Shown here: piece by piece, positions 35,394 to 44,842 of the stretch
How the letters are laid out: every line of letters begins with the position of its first letter
How positions within the stretch are numbered: the first letter of the stretch is position 1
Assembly: GCA_040387375.1 (NCBI GenBank)
Contig: JAZKDW010000033.1
Span: forward strand, 1 to 64,000
From: JAZKDW01 sp040387375
GTDB lineage: Bacteria > Pseudomonadota > Gammaproteobacteria > Burkholderiales > Burkholderiaceae_D
Direction: 5' to 3'
Length of the DNA: 64,000 nucleotides
The notes under the pieces: model-generated
Seen by the model: only the letters and a program-made list of their open reading frames with translations
What the model was told of the DNA's origin: nothing
The model's database searches: none
Translations under genes and position numbers: made by a program

Positions 35394-37177
35394 CAAAAAC
35401 AAATTCCAGAGAACTGAAGAAAGCCAGCCTGGCGACATTGGCGGGCCTGTTTCCCTTCCTGGCGCCGTACAAGCGCCAGTTCCTGCTGGCCGGAATCGCC
35501 CTGCTCACCGCCGCCTGCGCGACGCTGGCGATACCGTATGCGTTCAAGCAGATGATCGACCTCGGTTTTGGCGCCGCCGGCGCCAAAAGCACCGCGCATA
35601 TCGATCTCTATTTCATTGCCCTGTTCGGCGTTGCATCGGTACTGGCGATCGCCACCGCGGCGCGCTTTTACATGGTGTCATGGCTGGGCGAACGGGTCAC
35701 GGCCGACATTCGCTCCGCGGTGTATGGACATGTGGTCACGCAGAGCCCGCAGTTTTTCGAAACCACACAAAGCGGCGAAGTATTGTCGCGCCTGACCACC
35801 GACACCACCCTGATCCAGTCTGTGGTCGGCACCAGCATCTCGATGGCCCTGCGCAATGGTTTGCTGTTCATCGGCGGCATGACGATGCTGTTTGTCACCA
35901 GCATCAAGCTGTCCTCCATCATCCTCGTCACGCTGATGGCCGTGGTGCTGCCGATCGTCATGTTCGGCCGGCGCGTGCGCAAGCTGTCGCGCGACTCGCA
36001 GGACCGGATTGCCGATGCCTCGGCGATGGCGGGAGAAATCCTGAATGCGATGCCGACGGTGCAGGCATACACCCACGAGTCCATCGAGGCGACGCGCTTC
36101 GGCTCTTCCGTCGAGCGTGCGTTCAAGACTGCGATGCAGCGCATACGCGCACGCTCGATGCTGACCCTGATCGCCATCCTGCTGGTGTTCGGCGCCATCG
36201 TGTTCGTGCTGTGGCTGGGCGCGCATGCGGTGGTCGGCGGCACAATGACGGGCGGCGAACTGGGCCAGTTCATCCTGTATGCGGCGATTGTCGCGGGCGC
36301 CATCGGCGCGCTGTCGGAAGTGCTGGGCGAAGCGCAGCGCGCAGCCGGCGCCACCGAGCGCCTGCTGGAATTGCTGGGCGAGGAGTCGCCCATCCAGTCG
36401 CCCACCCAGCCGAAGCCGCTGCCGCCGCGCGCGGCTGCCGGCGCGACGCTGGCGCTCAACGAGGTGACTTTCCACTATCCGTCGCGCCCTCTGAGCGCAG
36501 CGTTGTCGGACCTGACGGTGAAAATCGCCGCCGGTGAGACCGTGGCGATCGTCGGCCCTTCCGGCGCCGGCAAGACCACGCTGTTCCAATTGCTGCTGCG
36601 GTTTTATGATCCGCAGCAGGGACTGATCACGCTTGATGGCGTCGATATCAGGCAGCTTGAACTGCAGGTGCTGCGCGACGCGATCGGGATCGTGCCGCAG
36701 GATACGGTGATTTTTTCGGCCAATGCGATGGAAAATATTCGCTACGGCCGCGCCGGCGCCAGCGATGAGGACGTGATCGCGGCGGCAAAAATGGCGGCCG
36801 CGCATGAGTTCATCGAGCGCCTGCCGGAGGGTTATCGATCCTTCCTTGGCGAGCGCGGCGTGCGGCTGTCTGGCGGCCAGCGGCAACGCATCGCCATCGC
36901 CCGCGCCCTGCTGAAAAACCCGCCGCTATTGCTGCTCGATGAAGCGACCAGCGCACTGGATGCGGAGTCCGAGCGGCTGGTGCAAAGCGCGCTGGAAGCG
37001 GCAATGGTCGATCGCACCACGCTGGTGATTGCGCACCGGCTGGCGACGGTACAGCGCGCCGACCGGATCCTGGTGATGGAACATGGCCGCATCGTCGAAA
37101 CCGGCACGCACGCGTCGCTGGTGGCGCAAGGCGGTTTGTATGCGAGCCTGGCGGCACTGCAGTTTTCGCAAATCTAA
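35390..37177 (+). CDS. ABC exporter half-transporter (MsbA/LmrA-like)
   Basis: This 595-residue fused transporter has six membrane helices in residues 25-320, with the exporter motif TVQAYTHESIEATRFGSSVERAF. The nucleotide-binding domain has Walker A GPSGAGKTT, signature LSGGQRQR, Walker B LLLLDEATSALD and the H-loop IAHRL. It probably acts as a homodimer exporting a lipid, peptide or drug. The four-base overlap with the AttH-like gene places it in the same operon. Confidence 0.88.
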   Translation: MTKTNSRELKKASLATLAGLFPFLAPYKRQFLLAGIALLTAACATLAIPYAFKQMIDLGFGAAGAKSTAHIDLYFIALFGVASVLAIATAARFYMVSWLGERVTADIRSAVYGHVVTQSPQFFETTQSGEVLSRLTTDTTLIQSVVGTSISMALRNGLLFIGGMTMLFVTSIKLSSIILVTLMAVVLPIVMFGRRVRKLSRDSQDRIADASAMAGEILNAMPTVQAYTHESIEATRFGSSVERAFKTAMQRIRARSMLTLIAILLVFGAIVFVLWLGAHAVVGGTMTGGELGQFILYAAIVAGAIGALSEVLGEAQRAAGATERLLELLGEESPIQSPTQPKPLPPRAAAGATLALNEVTFHYPSRPLSAALSDLTVKIAAGETVAIVGPSGAGKTTLFQLLLRFYDPQQGLITLDGVDIRQLELQVLRDAIGIVPQDTVIFSANAMENIRYGRAGASDEDVIAAAKMAAAHEFIERLPEGYRSFLGERGVRLSGGQRQRIAIARALLKNPPLLLLDEATSALDAESERLVQSALEAAMVDRTTLVIAHRLATVQRADRILVMEHGRIVETGTHASLVAQGGLYASLAALQFSQI

Positions 37178-37182
37178 TTGGG

Positions 37183-38850
37183 TTACTGTCCGAACCCGTT
37201 CGCCACGATGACTTCCACCAGGTTGGGCACACCGCTTGCCAATGCCTGCCGCAGCACGAGATCGATATCGGCCGGGTCGGTAATGCACGCCGACTGCATG
37301 CCCATGCCCTGCGCCACCGCGGCATAATCAATCGCGGGATCGTTGATATCCATCGCCACGAAGCGGTCGGTGCCACGGCTGGAAATCAGCCGCTCCTTGA
37401 TCACGCGATAACCGCGATTATTGACGATCACGTAGGTGATCGGCAGCTTCAGGTGGGCGGCGGTCCACAAGGCCTGTATGCCGTACATCGCGCTGCCATC
37501 GCCGATGATCGCCACCACCGGACGCCCGGGATGCGCCAGGCTGACGCCGACCGCGCCCGGCAAGCCGAAACCGAGGCCGCCGCTGGCCAGGCCATAATAG
37601 CCATTCGGATCCTGCACCGGCAGGAAGGTCGAGATCGCCGATGCCGCGGTCAGCGTCTCGTCGACCACGATCGTGTTATCCGGCAAGGCGTCGATCAGGC
37701 GCATGATCAGATAACGCTGATCGATCGGTTCAGATTGCGCGAACGTGCCGACTTCCTGGCGCGCGATTTCCCGGCGCGCATTCCAGTTGCCCGGCGCGAG
37801 CGCGCGCAGTCTCTGCGCCGCCTGCTCCTGGTATGACACGCTGCGCATGCGCAGCAACGGCAGCAGCGCACGCAGGGTTTCCTTCACGTCGGCGCGAATG
37901 GCGTAATCGGTCGGGTAGTTTTTCCCCAGCTCCCATTCCCTTTCGGTCAGATGCACCACCGGCATGCCGTCCGGCATCGGGTCTACCGGGCTGTACGGCG
38001 ACATGCGAAGCAGGTCGGCGCCAAGGCAGATCAGCAGATCGAATTGTTCCAGCGTCTTGCGCACCTTTTTCTGGTCGCGTGTCAGGTCGCCCATGTTGGC
38101 CAGGTGGGTTGCCGGGTAACGCGCGTTGTAGGGCACCGGTTCCTGATACACCGCTGCCCCCAGCAATTCCGCCAGCTCGCAGGCTTCCGCGAAAGCGTCG
38201 TTACTAGCCAGTTCGCGGCCGGCGATGATGACAGGATTGGCGGCAGCCATAAGCCGCTCCGCCAGTTGTTGCAGGGCCTGATCGGTGGGCCGGGTGGCGC
38301 TGTTGATGCGGGTCGGCTTGCCGAACTCCAGTTCCGCTTCATCGTCCAGTATCGAACCTGGCAGGCTGATGAAGACCGGACCAGTCGGCGCCGTCATCGC
38401 AATTTTTGCGGCGCGCCGGATAATGCGGGGCAGATCCTCGACACGCGTCACTTCGACCGCCCATTTCACCAGCGGTTGTGCGATCGGCACCAGCGGTTCG
38501 TACAACAGCGGCTCCTGCAATCCATAACCGAGCTCGTACTGGCCGGCGGTGATGATGAGAGGCGAGCCGCTGAATTTGGCGGTGTAGATCGCGCCCATTG
38601 CATGCCCCAGCCCCGGCGTGCAATGCAGGTTGCAGGCAACCAGCTTGCCGGACGAGCGCGCAAATCCATCGGCCATGCTGACCACCGAGGATTCTTGCAG
38701 GCCAAGCACGTAATTCATTTCCGGAAACTGCGAGACCGCCTCCATGATGGCCAGTTCGGTGGTGCCCGGATTGCCGAACATATGGGTAACACCTTCATCG
38801 AGCAGCAGCTGGAGAAACGCTGCCCGGCCTGTCATCTTGCGGGTGGTCAT
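37183..38850 (-). CDS. Thiamine-diphosphate 2-oxoacid decarboxylase (benzoylformate decarboxylase-like)
   Basis: This 555-residue ThDP enzyme has catalytic-type Glu in GLQESSVVSMADG and His in NLHCTPGLGHAMGAI. The cofactor motif GDGSAMYGIQALWTAAHLKLPITYVIVNN is closest to mandelate-pathway MdlC among families I know. It would decarboxylate a 2-oxo acid to an aldehyde. The ATG at 38850 opens the conserved N-terminus. A longer reading to 39117 only runs through repeat copy B. It is the last gene of the hydroxy-acid operon. Confidence 0.82.
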   Translation of the reverse strand: MTTRKMTGRAAFLQLLLDEGVTHMFGNPGTTELAIMEAVSQFPEMNYVLGLQESSVVSMADGFARSSGKLVACNLHCTPGLGHAMGAIYTAKFSGSPLIITAGQYELGYGLQEPLLYEPLVPIAQPLVKWAVEVTRVEDLPRIIRRAAKIAMTAPTGPVFISLPGSILDDEAELEFGKPTRINSATRPTDQALQQLAERLMAAANPVIIAGRELASNDAFAEACELAELLGAAVYQEPVPYNARYPATHLANMGDLTRDQKKVRKTLEQFDLLICLGADLLRMSPYSPVDPMPDGMPVVHLTEREWELGKNYPTDYAIRADVKETLRALLPLLRMRSVSYQEQAAQRLRALAPGNWNARREIARQEVGTFAQSEPIDQRYLIMRLIDALPDNTIVVDETLTAASAISTFLPVQDPNGYYGLASGGLGFGLPGAVGVSLAHPGRPVVAIIGDGSAMYGIQALWTAAHLKLPITYVIVNNRGYRVIKERLISSRGTDRFVAMDINDPAIDYAAVAQGMGMQSACITDPADIDLVLRQALASGVPNLVEVIVANGFGQ

Positions 38851-38895
38851 GTTGAGAATTTCTTTTTTGGGTGAGTATGTAATCGAGGGGCAACT

Positions 38896-39063
38896 CGTAG
38901 GGTGGAAAAGCGAAGCGCCTTCCACCGAATGACGGTGTGCCAGAGTTGTGGTTTGGTGGAAGGGTGTAGCAGGGGTTTCGTGAGGCATTGCCTCACGCCT
39001 GCGAAACGATATTCGCTTGCAAGCGAATATGCGCCCTGCAAGGGCTTCGCTTTTCCACCCTAC
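38896..39063. repeat. MITE-like element (copy B of the two-hairpin repeat family)
   Basis: Perfect 19-bp terminal inverted repeats GTAGGGTGGAAAAGCGAAG (38896-38914 and complement at 39045-39063) bound a 168-bp non-coding element. The core at 38969-39040 carries stem 1 CGTGAGGCA-T-TGCCTCACG (38979-38997) and a 22-bp perfect palindrome with centre TTGCAA (39009-39030). Linkers GCAGGGGTTTCG, CCTGCG and GCGCCCTGCA match copy A although the stems differ. It lies inside the operon, between the OYE-GlcG gene and the decarboxylase. Confidence 0.78.
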
Positions 39064-39074
39064 TCCACTATCCC

Positions 39075-41546
39075 TTATTCCGGGCTGCCGACCGCGCTCA
39101 ATCCGGCACGGGCGCATTCCATGTCCTGCTCGTAGTGCCCGCCGCTGACGCCGATCGAGCCGATGATCTGGCCGTTCTCGACGATTGGATAACCGCCGCC
39201 GAAAATGATGAATCTCGGCGTGTGCACGATGCCATTGATCAGCGGTCCGTCTTCCTTGATGAACTCATGCCATTTGTGCGTGGCGAGGCCGCCGGCCGCG
39301 GCGGTGTACGCCTTGTCCTGCGAGATCTGCAATGAAATCAGCGATGCGCCATCCATGCGCATGAACGCCTTGGTGTGACCGGCGGCGTCGGCGATCGCAA
39401 TCGACATTGGCACCTTCATGGCGATAGCCTTGTCGCGTGCCGCATTGATTGCCTTCTGCGCGGTTTCTGCATCGATCGAATTGATAGTTGTGCTTGACAT
39501 GCCATTCTCCCTTTTGAAAAGTTTCTTAAAAATGGTCGCGGTTCCGACCGTATTTCCCACTACATGCCCATCGGCCGTTGCCCCCATCAGTCCCCGGGAA
39601 ACACGGCAGTCGCCGACAAAATGAATTTCGATGCCGGCGGCGCGGATCGCGTCCGCCATGCCGATATTGGCGGCGCGTGGCGTCGAATAGGCCAGGAAGG
39701 CGACATCGTCGATCACACCGCGCTCTTTGGAATAGACCTGTTCGTATTCCAGTTGCGCATCCTCGAAGCGCTCGGTCCAGCACGGCTCCGTCAGCGTCAG
39801 TATCCGGACCCCCAGGGTCGACAGGCGGCGCAGAATCCCCTGGCGGTTGGTCAGCGTCACATCCTGGGCAATCAGCTCGCGCGGCGTGATCAGGACGACT
39901 TTCGAAAACACCTTCGCCAGCACTTCAACCGCGGCATAAGTACCCTCGCGGTGATCCATGTCATACACCACGGCGGTGCCGGGCTGGCGTGCCGTCAGTC
40001 CGACCACATCCTCCATCGCGGTCTGCAGGTCCGGCACCAGACCCGCTTCGAGGATATCGGCCGGAATCCATTCGGGCGGATGCATGGTGCCGCCGGTCGC
40101 CAGGACGACGGCATCCGGCTTCAGCGCCAGGATGCGATCGATGTCCGCCGTGACGCCGAGTTCGAATTTGACGCCGGCGCGCTCGGCTGCCTGGAACTGA
40201 TAATCGTAGATGCTGGTGATCGTCTCGCCGCCCGGCATCAACGCGCGCAGCCTGGCCTTGCCGCCGACTTCGCCTGATTTGCCGAACACTGTAACCTCAT
40301 GACCCCGCGCTGCGGCGACCCACGCCGTTTCCATGCCGGCGATGCCGCTGCCAACCACCGCAACACGGCACGGATGGGCGACCCGCGCCGGCCACCAGTC
40401 AACTTCCTTCTCCATCGCGACCCTCGGATTATTGACGCAGGCCAGCGGTTCGTTGTGCGTGACGATGGTTTCCCAGCAGGTATTGCAGGACAGGCAGTAG
40501 CGGATGTCGTTGGTCCGGCCGCTCATGGACTTCAGATACCAGGCCGGGTCGGCCAGCAGCGTGCGCCCCATGCCGATCAGTTCCGCATCGCCGCGCGCCA
40601 TGATGCCCTCGGCTTCGGCGGGATCGGTGATGCGCCCCAGCGCCATCACGGGGACACCGTTGACCGACGCGCGCAGGCTGCGAATGAGCCCGATGTACGG
40701 TACCGTTGGCCCGAACCTGTCCGGCGTGTGGAGTTCCAGCGAGCGGGCGTGGGCGCCGTTCGCAAAACAGACATAGTCCGCCTCCCTGGACTCGGTCAGC
40801 AGCGACGCGATGATGGCCGCTTCCTGCGGGCCTATGCTTCCCGGTATGCCATCGTCGCCGGGAATCTTGAGGCCGATGATGAAACCGCTGCCGCATGCGG
40901 CGCGAATCGCGGTGACAAGATCCCTGACGAAGCGCGTCCGGTTTTCCCAGCTGCCGCCGTACTCATCGGTGCGGCGGTTGGACCACGGCGACATGAACTG
41001 GCTGAACATGTGGCCATGCGCGCCGGACAGTTCGACACCGCTGAAACCGCAGCGGTGCAGGCGTGCCGAAGACGCGGCGAAGTCGGCTACCAGCTTGCGG
41101 ATTTCCTCCGCGGTCAGCGCGTGCGGCATGGTCCAGCTGAGGTCGTCCGGCAGCGACGACGGCGCGAGCGCGCTGTAATTGCGGCCCGACTCGTGGTGGC
41201 CGCGGCCCGGATCCTGGATCTGGCCAATCAGGCGGCAGTCCTCGCTCTCGACCGCGTGCGCCCAGCGCTTGAGTCCCTCGACATTGTCGTCATTCCAGAC
41301 GCGCACCCTGGCGGGGTTGGTCTGATGCGGCGCCATCAGCAGCGGTTCGGTAATGATCATCGCCGCGCCACCCTTGGCGCGGTTTACGTAATATCGGATC
41401 TGACGCGCCGTGATCATGGCATTACTGGCGTAATGTGTGGTCATCGACGTGTGCACCACGCGGTTCCTGAGTGTTTTCCCCGCGAGCACCAGCGGTTGCG
41501 CCAGCAGTGAGGGCATCAGTACATTCTCGGTGGGGATCGGTTGCAT
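39075..41546 (-). CDS. Old-yellow-enzyme/dienoyl-CoA-reductase-like oxidoreductase fused to a GlcG/HbpS (DUF336) domain
   Basis: This 823-residue protein has three parts. Residues 1-340 are an FMN-binding TIM barrel (LAGKTLRNRVVHTSM, GFSGVELSGAHGHM). Next come a 4Fe-4S site CLSCNTC...C (CxxCxxCx12C) and an FAD/NAD(P) module (VAVVGSGIAGMETAWVAAARG), as in 2,4-dienoyl-CoA reductase and trimethylamine dehydrogenase. Residues 683-823 are a complete GlcG/HbpS-type domain, normally a separate protein. No stop separates the parts, yet Met683 (ATG at 39500) has a GGGAG six bases upstream, so a free GlcG-like protein may also be made. The substrate is unknown. Confidence 0.83.
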   Translation of the reverse strand: MQPIPTENVLMPSLLAQPLVLAGKTLRNRVVHTSMTTHYASNAMITARQIRYYVNRAKGGAAMIITEPLLMAPHQTNPARVRVWNDDNVEGLKRWAHAVESEDCRLIGQIQDPGRGHHESGRNYSALAPSSLPDDLSWTMPHALTAEEIRKLVADFAASSARLHRCGFSGVELSGAHGHMFSQFMSPWSNRRTDEYGGSWENRTRFVRDLVTAIRAACGSGFIIGLKIPGDDGIPGSIGPQEAAIIASLLTESREADYVCFANGAHARSLELHTPDRFGPTVPYIGLIRSLRASVNGVPVMALGRITDPAEAEGIMARGDAELIGMGRTLLADPAWYLKSMSGRTNDIRYCLSCNTCWETIVTHNEPLACVNNPRVAMEKEVDWWPARVAHPCRVAVVGSGIAGMETAWVAAARGHEVTVFGKSGEVGGKARLRALMPGGETITSIYDYQFQAAERAGVKFELGVTADIDRILALKPDAVVLATGGTMHPPEWIPADILEAGLVPDLQTAMEDVVGLTARQPGTAVVYDMDHREGTYAAVEVLAKVFSKVVLITPRELIAQDVTLTNRQGILRRLSTLGVRILTLTEPCWTERFEDAQLEYEQVYSKERGVIDDVAFLAYSTPRAANIGMADAIRAAGIEIHFVGDCRVSRGLMGATADGHVVGNTVGTATIFKKLFKRENGMSSTTINSIDAETAQKAINAARDKAIAMKVPMSIAIADAAGHTKAFMRMDGASLISLQISQDKAYTAAAGGLATHKWHEFIKEDGPLINGIVHTPRFIIFGGGYPIVENGQIIGSIGVSGGHYEQDMECARAGLSAVGSPE

Positions 41547-41621
41547 GGTCTTGCTGCTTTCAATGAAAGACGAGTGTTTCCTGCGCGTGGCGTCAGCGCA
41601 TTAAAGAACTTCCCGGCCATT

Positions 41622-41782
41622 TAGAGCGGTTTGCGGGTCAGTGTACGGCGCTGCGTGCCGCTTTGGGGCGCATGGCGGCGTTGCTCGTCGCTTGTGTGGC
41701 TCGCCACACCGCGCTCCTCACGCCTTGCCCTGCACCCCAAATCAACCCGCATCATCCGCACACCGGCCCGCAAGCCGCTCTA
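41622..41782. repeat. MITE-like inverted-repeat element
   Basis: TAGAGCGGTTTGCGGG (41622-41637) is repeated inverted at 41767-41782 with one mismatch. Inside is a Cys/Leu-like GC-rich stretch with a GTGTGGC/GCCACAC hairpin. It is non-coding by appearance and fills most of the gap between the OYE-GlcG gene and the upstream Bug gene. Confidence 0.55.
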
Positions 41783-41825
41783 GGGCCAGGAAGGGCAAAG
41801 CCGGGCAAGACGCCCGGCATCCGGA

Positions 41826-42830
41826 TTACTTCAAACGGCCGGTTTTTACGTAAAACTCACGCTCGCGCTGTGCCAGCGCATTCACATCCGCCGCCACCGA
41901 GGTGGATTTGACCAGCGCCGGATCGAAATAGGCGCCCAGCTTCTGGTATTCGGCGATCAGCTCCGGGTCCTTCAGAGCGGTCTGGATTGCGGCGGCCAGA
42001 TAGGCCTTGCGATCGGCTGGTGTACCCTTCGGCACCACGGCGAAGCGGATGATGTTCCATACATAATCCTTGGTGCCGTAGATCTCGTTGAAGGTCGGTG
42101 TGTTTTTCAGGTACGGCGTGCGCTCATTGCTGGCAATCGCGATCGGCACGATCTTGCCGGCGTCCATGTGGCCGCGGAACTCGCCATAAAAACCCTGCGC
42201 CACGTCGACGTTACCGCCCAGCAGTGCAACCACGCCTGGTCCGCCGCCCTGGAACGGGACACGCAGGAATTTCGCGCCGGTAGAGGTCTCGACCTGCTCC
42301 ACCAGGTATTCCCACATGCTGCCCGGGACGACCGCGATACGGACTGTGCCCGGCTTGTCTTTCGCGATCTGAATGATCTGCTTGGCGCTCATGCCCTTGT
42401 AAGGACCTTCAGTGGAACTCACCCAGGTCAGCGGATCGCTGTTGATATAGGCAATCGGCTCCAGGTCGGTATGTATCCACTTGCCTTGCGAACGCAGCAT
42501 GGCGTCGCCCCACAAAAGGTTGGCAACGACGCCAACGGTGTAGCCGTCCGGCTTGGCCTGGGTCGCCAGGTATGCGTGCCCGACCATGCCGGCGCCGCCG
42601 GTGCGGTTATTGACAAGAATCTTGTCCCCACTGACTTTCTCGGTGTATTTACCGAGCAGCCGGCCCGACAGGTCCATGCCGCCGCCAGCCGGATACACAA
42701 TCGTGAATTCAATTGGCTGTGTAGGGAAATTTGCAGGCTTGAGTTTTGCGACCTCCGGGGATACCTGCGCGGACGCCATGCTGGCATGGGCCAGGAACAC
42801 CAGCCCCATGAGTGATGAGAGCAATTTCAT
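41826..42830 (-). CDS. tctC: Bug/TctC-type periplasmic solute-binding protein of the TctABC system
   Basis: This 334-residue receptor has a signal peptide (MKLLSSLMGLVFLAHASMASA) and family motifs PIEFTIVYPAGGGMDLSGRLLG, VNNRTGGAGMVGH and PDGYTVGVV. GGAGGAGA precedes the ATG at 42830. It ends the tctB-tctA-tctC set and should bind the carboxylate imported for this operon. The ligand is unknown. Confidence 0.9.
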   Translation of the reverse strand: MKLLSSLMGLVFLAHASMASAQVSPEVAKLKPANFPTQPIEFTIVYPAGGGMDLSGRLLGKYTEKVSGDKILVNNRTGGAGMVGHAYLATQAKPDGYTVGVVANLLWGDAMLRSQGKWIHTDLEPIAYINSDPLTWVSSTEGPYKGMSAKQIIQIAKDKPGTVRIAVVPGSMWEYLVEQVETSTGAKFLRVPFQGGGPGVVALLGGNVDVAQGFYGEFRGHMDAGKIVPIAIASNERTPYLKNTPTFNEIYGTKDYVWNIIRFAVVPKGTPADRKAYLAAAIQTALKDPELIAEYQKLGAYFDPALVKSTSVAADVNALAQREREFYVKTGRLK

Positions 42831-42831
42831 T

Positions 42832-44325
42832 TTATAAATCTCCTCCGGGTTGAACCGACTTGCGTTGACGAAAAACCAGTATTCCAAGCAGAACACTGGC
42901 GAAAATAAGGAAAGAGGCAATAGGACGCTGCATGAAAATCAGCATGCCATCGGGCGACATCACCAGCGACTGGCGCAGCGATTGCTCCAGCATCGGCGCC
43001 AGCACGAACGCAATCAGGAAAGGCGAAAAGTCATACTGCAGCTTGCGCAACACGTACCCGACCACACCAAAGCCAATCATCACCCACAGATCGAAGACAT
43101 TCTTGTTGGCGGAATAGGTGCCGACGATGGACAGCAGCAGGATCAGCGGGAACAGCATGCGGTAAGGAACCCGCAGACATTGCACCCACAATCCCACCAG
43201 CGGCAGGTTCAGCAGCAGCAGGAAGACGTTGCCGACATACATGCTGGCGACGACACCCCAGAACAGGTCTGGCCGCTGGGTGATAAACATCGGTCCGGGC
43301 TGCACACCCTGGATCACCAGCGCGCCGAGCAGCAGCGCAGTGACCGCGTTACCCGGAATGCCCAGCGACAGCAGCGGAATCATGCCGCCGGAGACTGCCG
43401 CGTTATTGGCCGCTTCCGGACCGGCGACGCCCTCGATGGCGCCCTTGCCGAAGCGGCTCGGATCCTTGGCGATGCGGCGCTCCAGCGCATAGGACATGAA
43501 CGATGCCGTAACCGGACCGCCGCCAGGCACCAGGCCGAAAAAGAAACCCAGGAAACTGCCGCGCATCATCGGCTTCCACGACGCGCGCCAGTCGGCAAAC
43601 GTCGGCCACAAGCCGCGAATTTTGTCGGCCAGCATATGGTTCTTGGTAATCGTTTCACAATTGACCAGAATCTCCGAAACGCCGTACAGGCCGATCACCA
43701 CGGACAGGATCTCGATGCCGCCGCTCAGGTTGATGTTACCCATGGTGAAGCGGTCACGGCCGTTGATGATGTCCATGCCGATCGTGGCGGCGAGAAAGCC
43801 CAGCGCCAGCATCAGCACACCCTTGATTTTCGAGCCGGTGATCATGTACAGCGTGCATACCAGGCCGAGCACCATCAGGCCGAAATTTTCTGGCGGCCCG
43901 AAGCGAATCGCGAAGGCCGTCAGCACTGGCGAGAAAAATGTCAGCGCCACCAGCGACAGGGTGCCGGCGATGAATGAACTGATGGCCGCCATGCCGAGCG
44001 CAGCGCCGGCCCGCCCCTGCTTGGCCATCTCATGGCCGTCGAGCGCGGTGACGACGGATGCCGCCTCGCCCGGAATGTTCACCAGGATCGACGTGGTCGA
44101 GCCGCCATACATCGCGCCGTAGAATATCGCCGCCAGCATGCCCAGCCCGGCCACCGGAGAAAGCTGGAAGGTAACCGGCAACAGGAGCGCCAGCGCCGCC
44201 AGCGGTCCGATCCCCGGCAGCACGCCGACCAGGGTGCCGATCAGGCTGCCCAGGAAACAGAAGTACAGGTTGGCCGGCGTCATGATGACGGAGAAGCCCA
44301 TCATCAAACCATTAATCGCTTCCAT
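42832..44325 (-). CDS. tctA: Tripartite tricarboxylate transporter, large membrane subunit
   Basis: This 497-residue protein has about a dozen membrane segments with TctA hallmarks: GVLPGIGPLAALALLLP, GAMYGGSTTSILVNIPGEAASVVTALDGHEMAKQGRAGAALG and FFGLVPGGGPVTASFMSYALERR. It forms the ion-driven channel with TctB. It starts immediately after the tctB stop. Confidence 0.93.
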   Translation of the reverse strand: MEAINGLMMGFSVIMTPANLYFCFLGSLIGTLVGVLPGIGPLAALALLLPVTFQLSPVAGLGMLAAIFYGAMYGGSTTSILVNIPGEAASVVTALDGHEMAKQGRAGAALGMAAISSFIAGTLSLVALTFFSPVLTAFAIRFGPPENFGLMVLGLVCTLYMITGSKIKGVLMLALGFLAATIGMDIINGRDRFTMGNINLSGGIEILSVVIGLYGVSEILVNCETITKNHMLADKIRGLWPTFADWRASWKPMMRGSFLGFFFGLVPGGGPVTASFMSYALERRIAKDPSRFGKGAIEGVAGPEAANNAAVSGGMIPLLSLGIPGNAVTALLLGALVIQGVQPGPMFITQRPDLFWGVVASMYVGNVFLLLLNLPLVGLWVQCLRVPYRMLFPLILLLSIVGTYSANKNVFDLWVMIGFGVVGYVLRKLQYDFSPFLIAFVLAPMLEQSLRQSLVMSPDGMLIFMQRPIASFLIFASVLLGILVFRQRKSVQPGGDL

Positions 44326-44766
44326 CTACCACCCCCAGGGACCGCGCGGCAAACTCATGCCGAGCAGTTGTCCGAATATATACATGACGGCCGCTACCGA
44401 GCCGATGGTCAGCGCCAGCGATTCGAGCAGGCGTGAACGCTCAACCGTTTGCAGCAGCACGAAGGTAGTGATTGCGCTGGACACGGCAAATCCGAGATAG
44501 GGCAGCGTGATAGCCATCGACACCAGCCCGCCGACCACGCCGGCCACGCGACCGATCGCGGCACCACGCGGCCATCCCGGATTGTCGACCCTGGGCGCCA
44601 TCCCGAGCAGAAGCGCAATGCCGCACAGTGTGATGATGGCCCCGCACATCAGCGGAAACAGCCCGCTCTCCGGCCCGGATGGGCCGATCAGCCCAAGACT
44701 GTAAGCATTCACCATGGTCCCGATGCCGATCAGGCACCAGGTGATATTCAGTCCACGTTCAAACAT
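44326..44766 (-). CDS. tctB: Tripartite tricarboxylate transporter, small membrane subunit
   Basis: This 146-residue protein has four predicted membrane helices (about 8-28, 33-53, 75-100 and 105-138), the usual TctB topology. Sequence conservation is low in this family, so the call rests on topology and its position directly before tctA. Confidence 0.83.
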   Translation of the reverse strand: MFERGLNITWCLIGIGTMVNAYSLGLIGPSGPESGLFPLMCGAIITLCGIALLLGMAPRVDNPGWPRGAAIGRVAGVVGGLVSMAITLPYLGFAVSSAITTFVLLQTVERSRLLESLALTIGSVAAVMYIFGQLLGMSLPRGPWGW

Positions 44767-44842
44767 GGATTTTTTGACTTTTCATGGTTTGTCTCTTCTA
44801 TTCTGATTTTATTTTCTGCCATGTCCGAAATGGGAGAGGATC

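Noticed and set aside
38851..39117. N-terminal extension of the ThDP decarboxylase
   Set aside because: The extra 89 codons translate repeat copy B, and homology starts at the ATG at 38850.
40299..41510. 403-codon plus-strand frame
   Set aside because: Antisense to the OYE-GlcG gene. The composition (His/Arg/Gln-rich) is typical of complementary-strand shadows.
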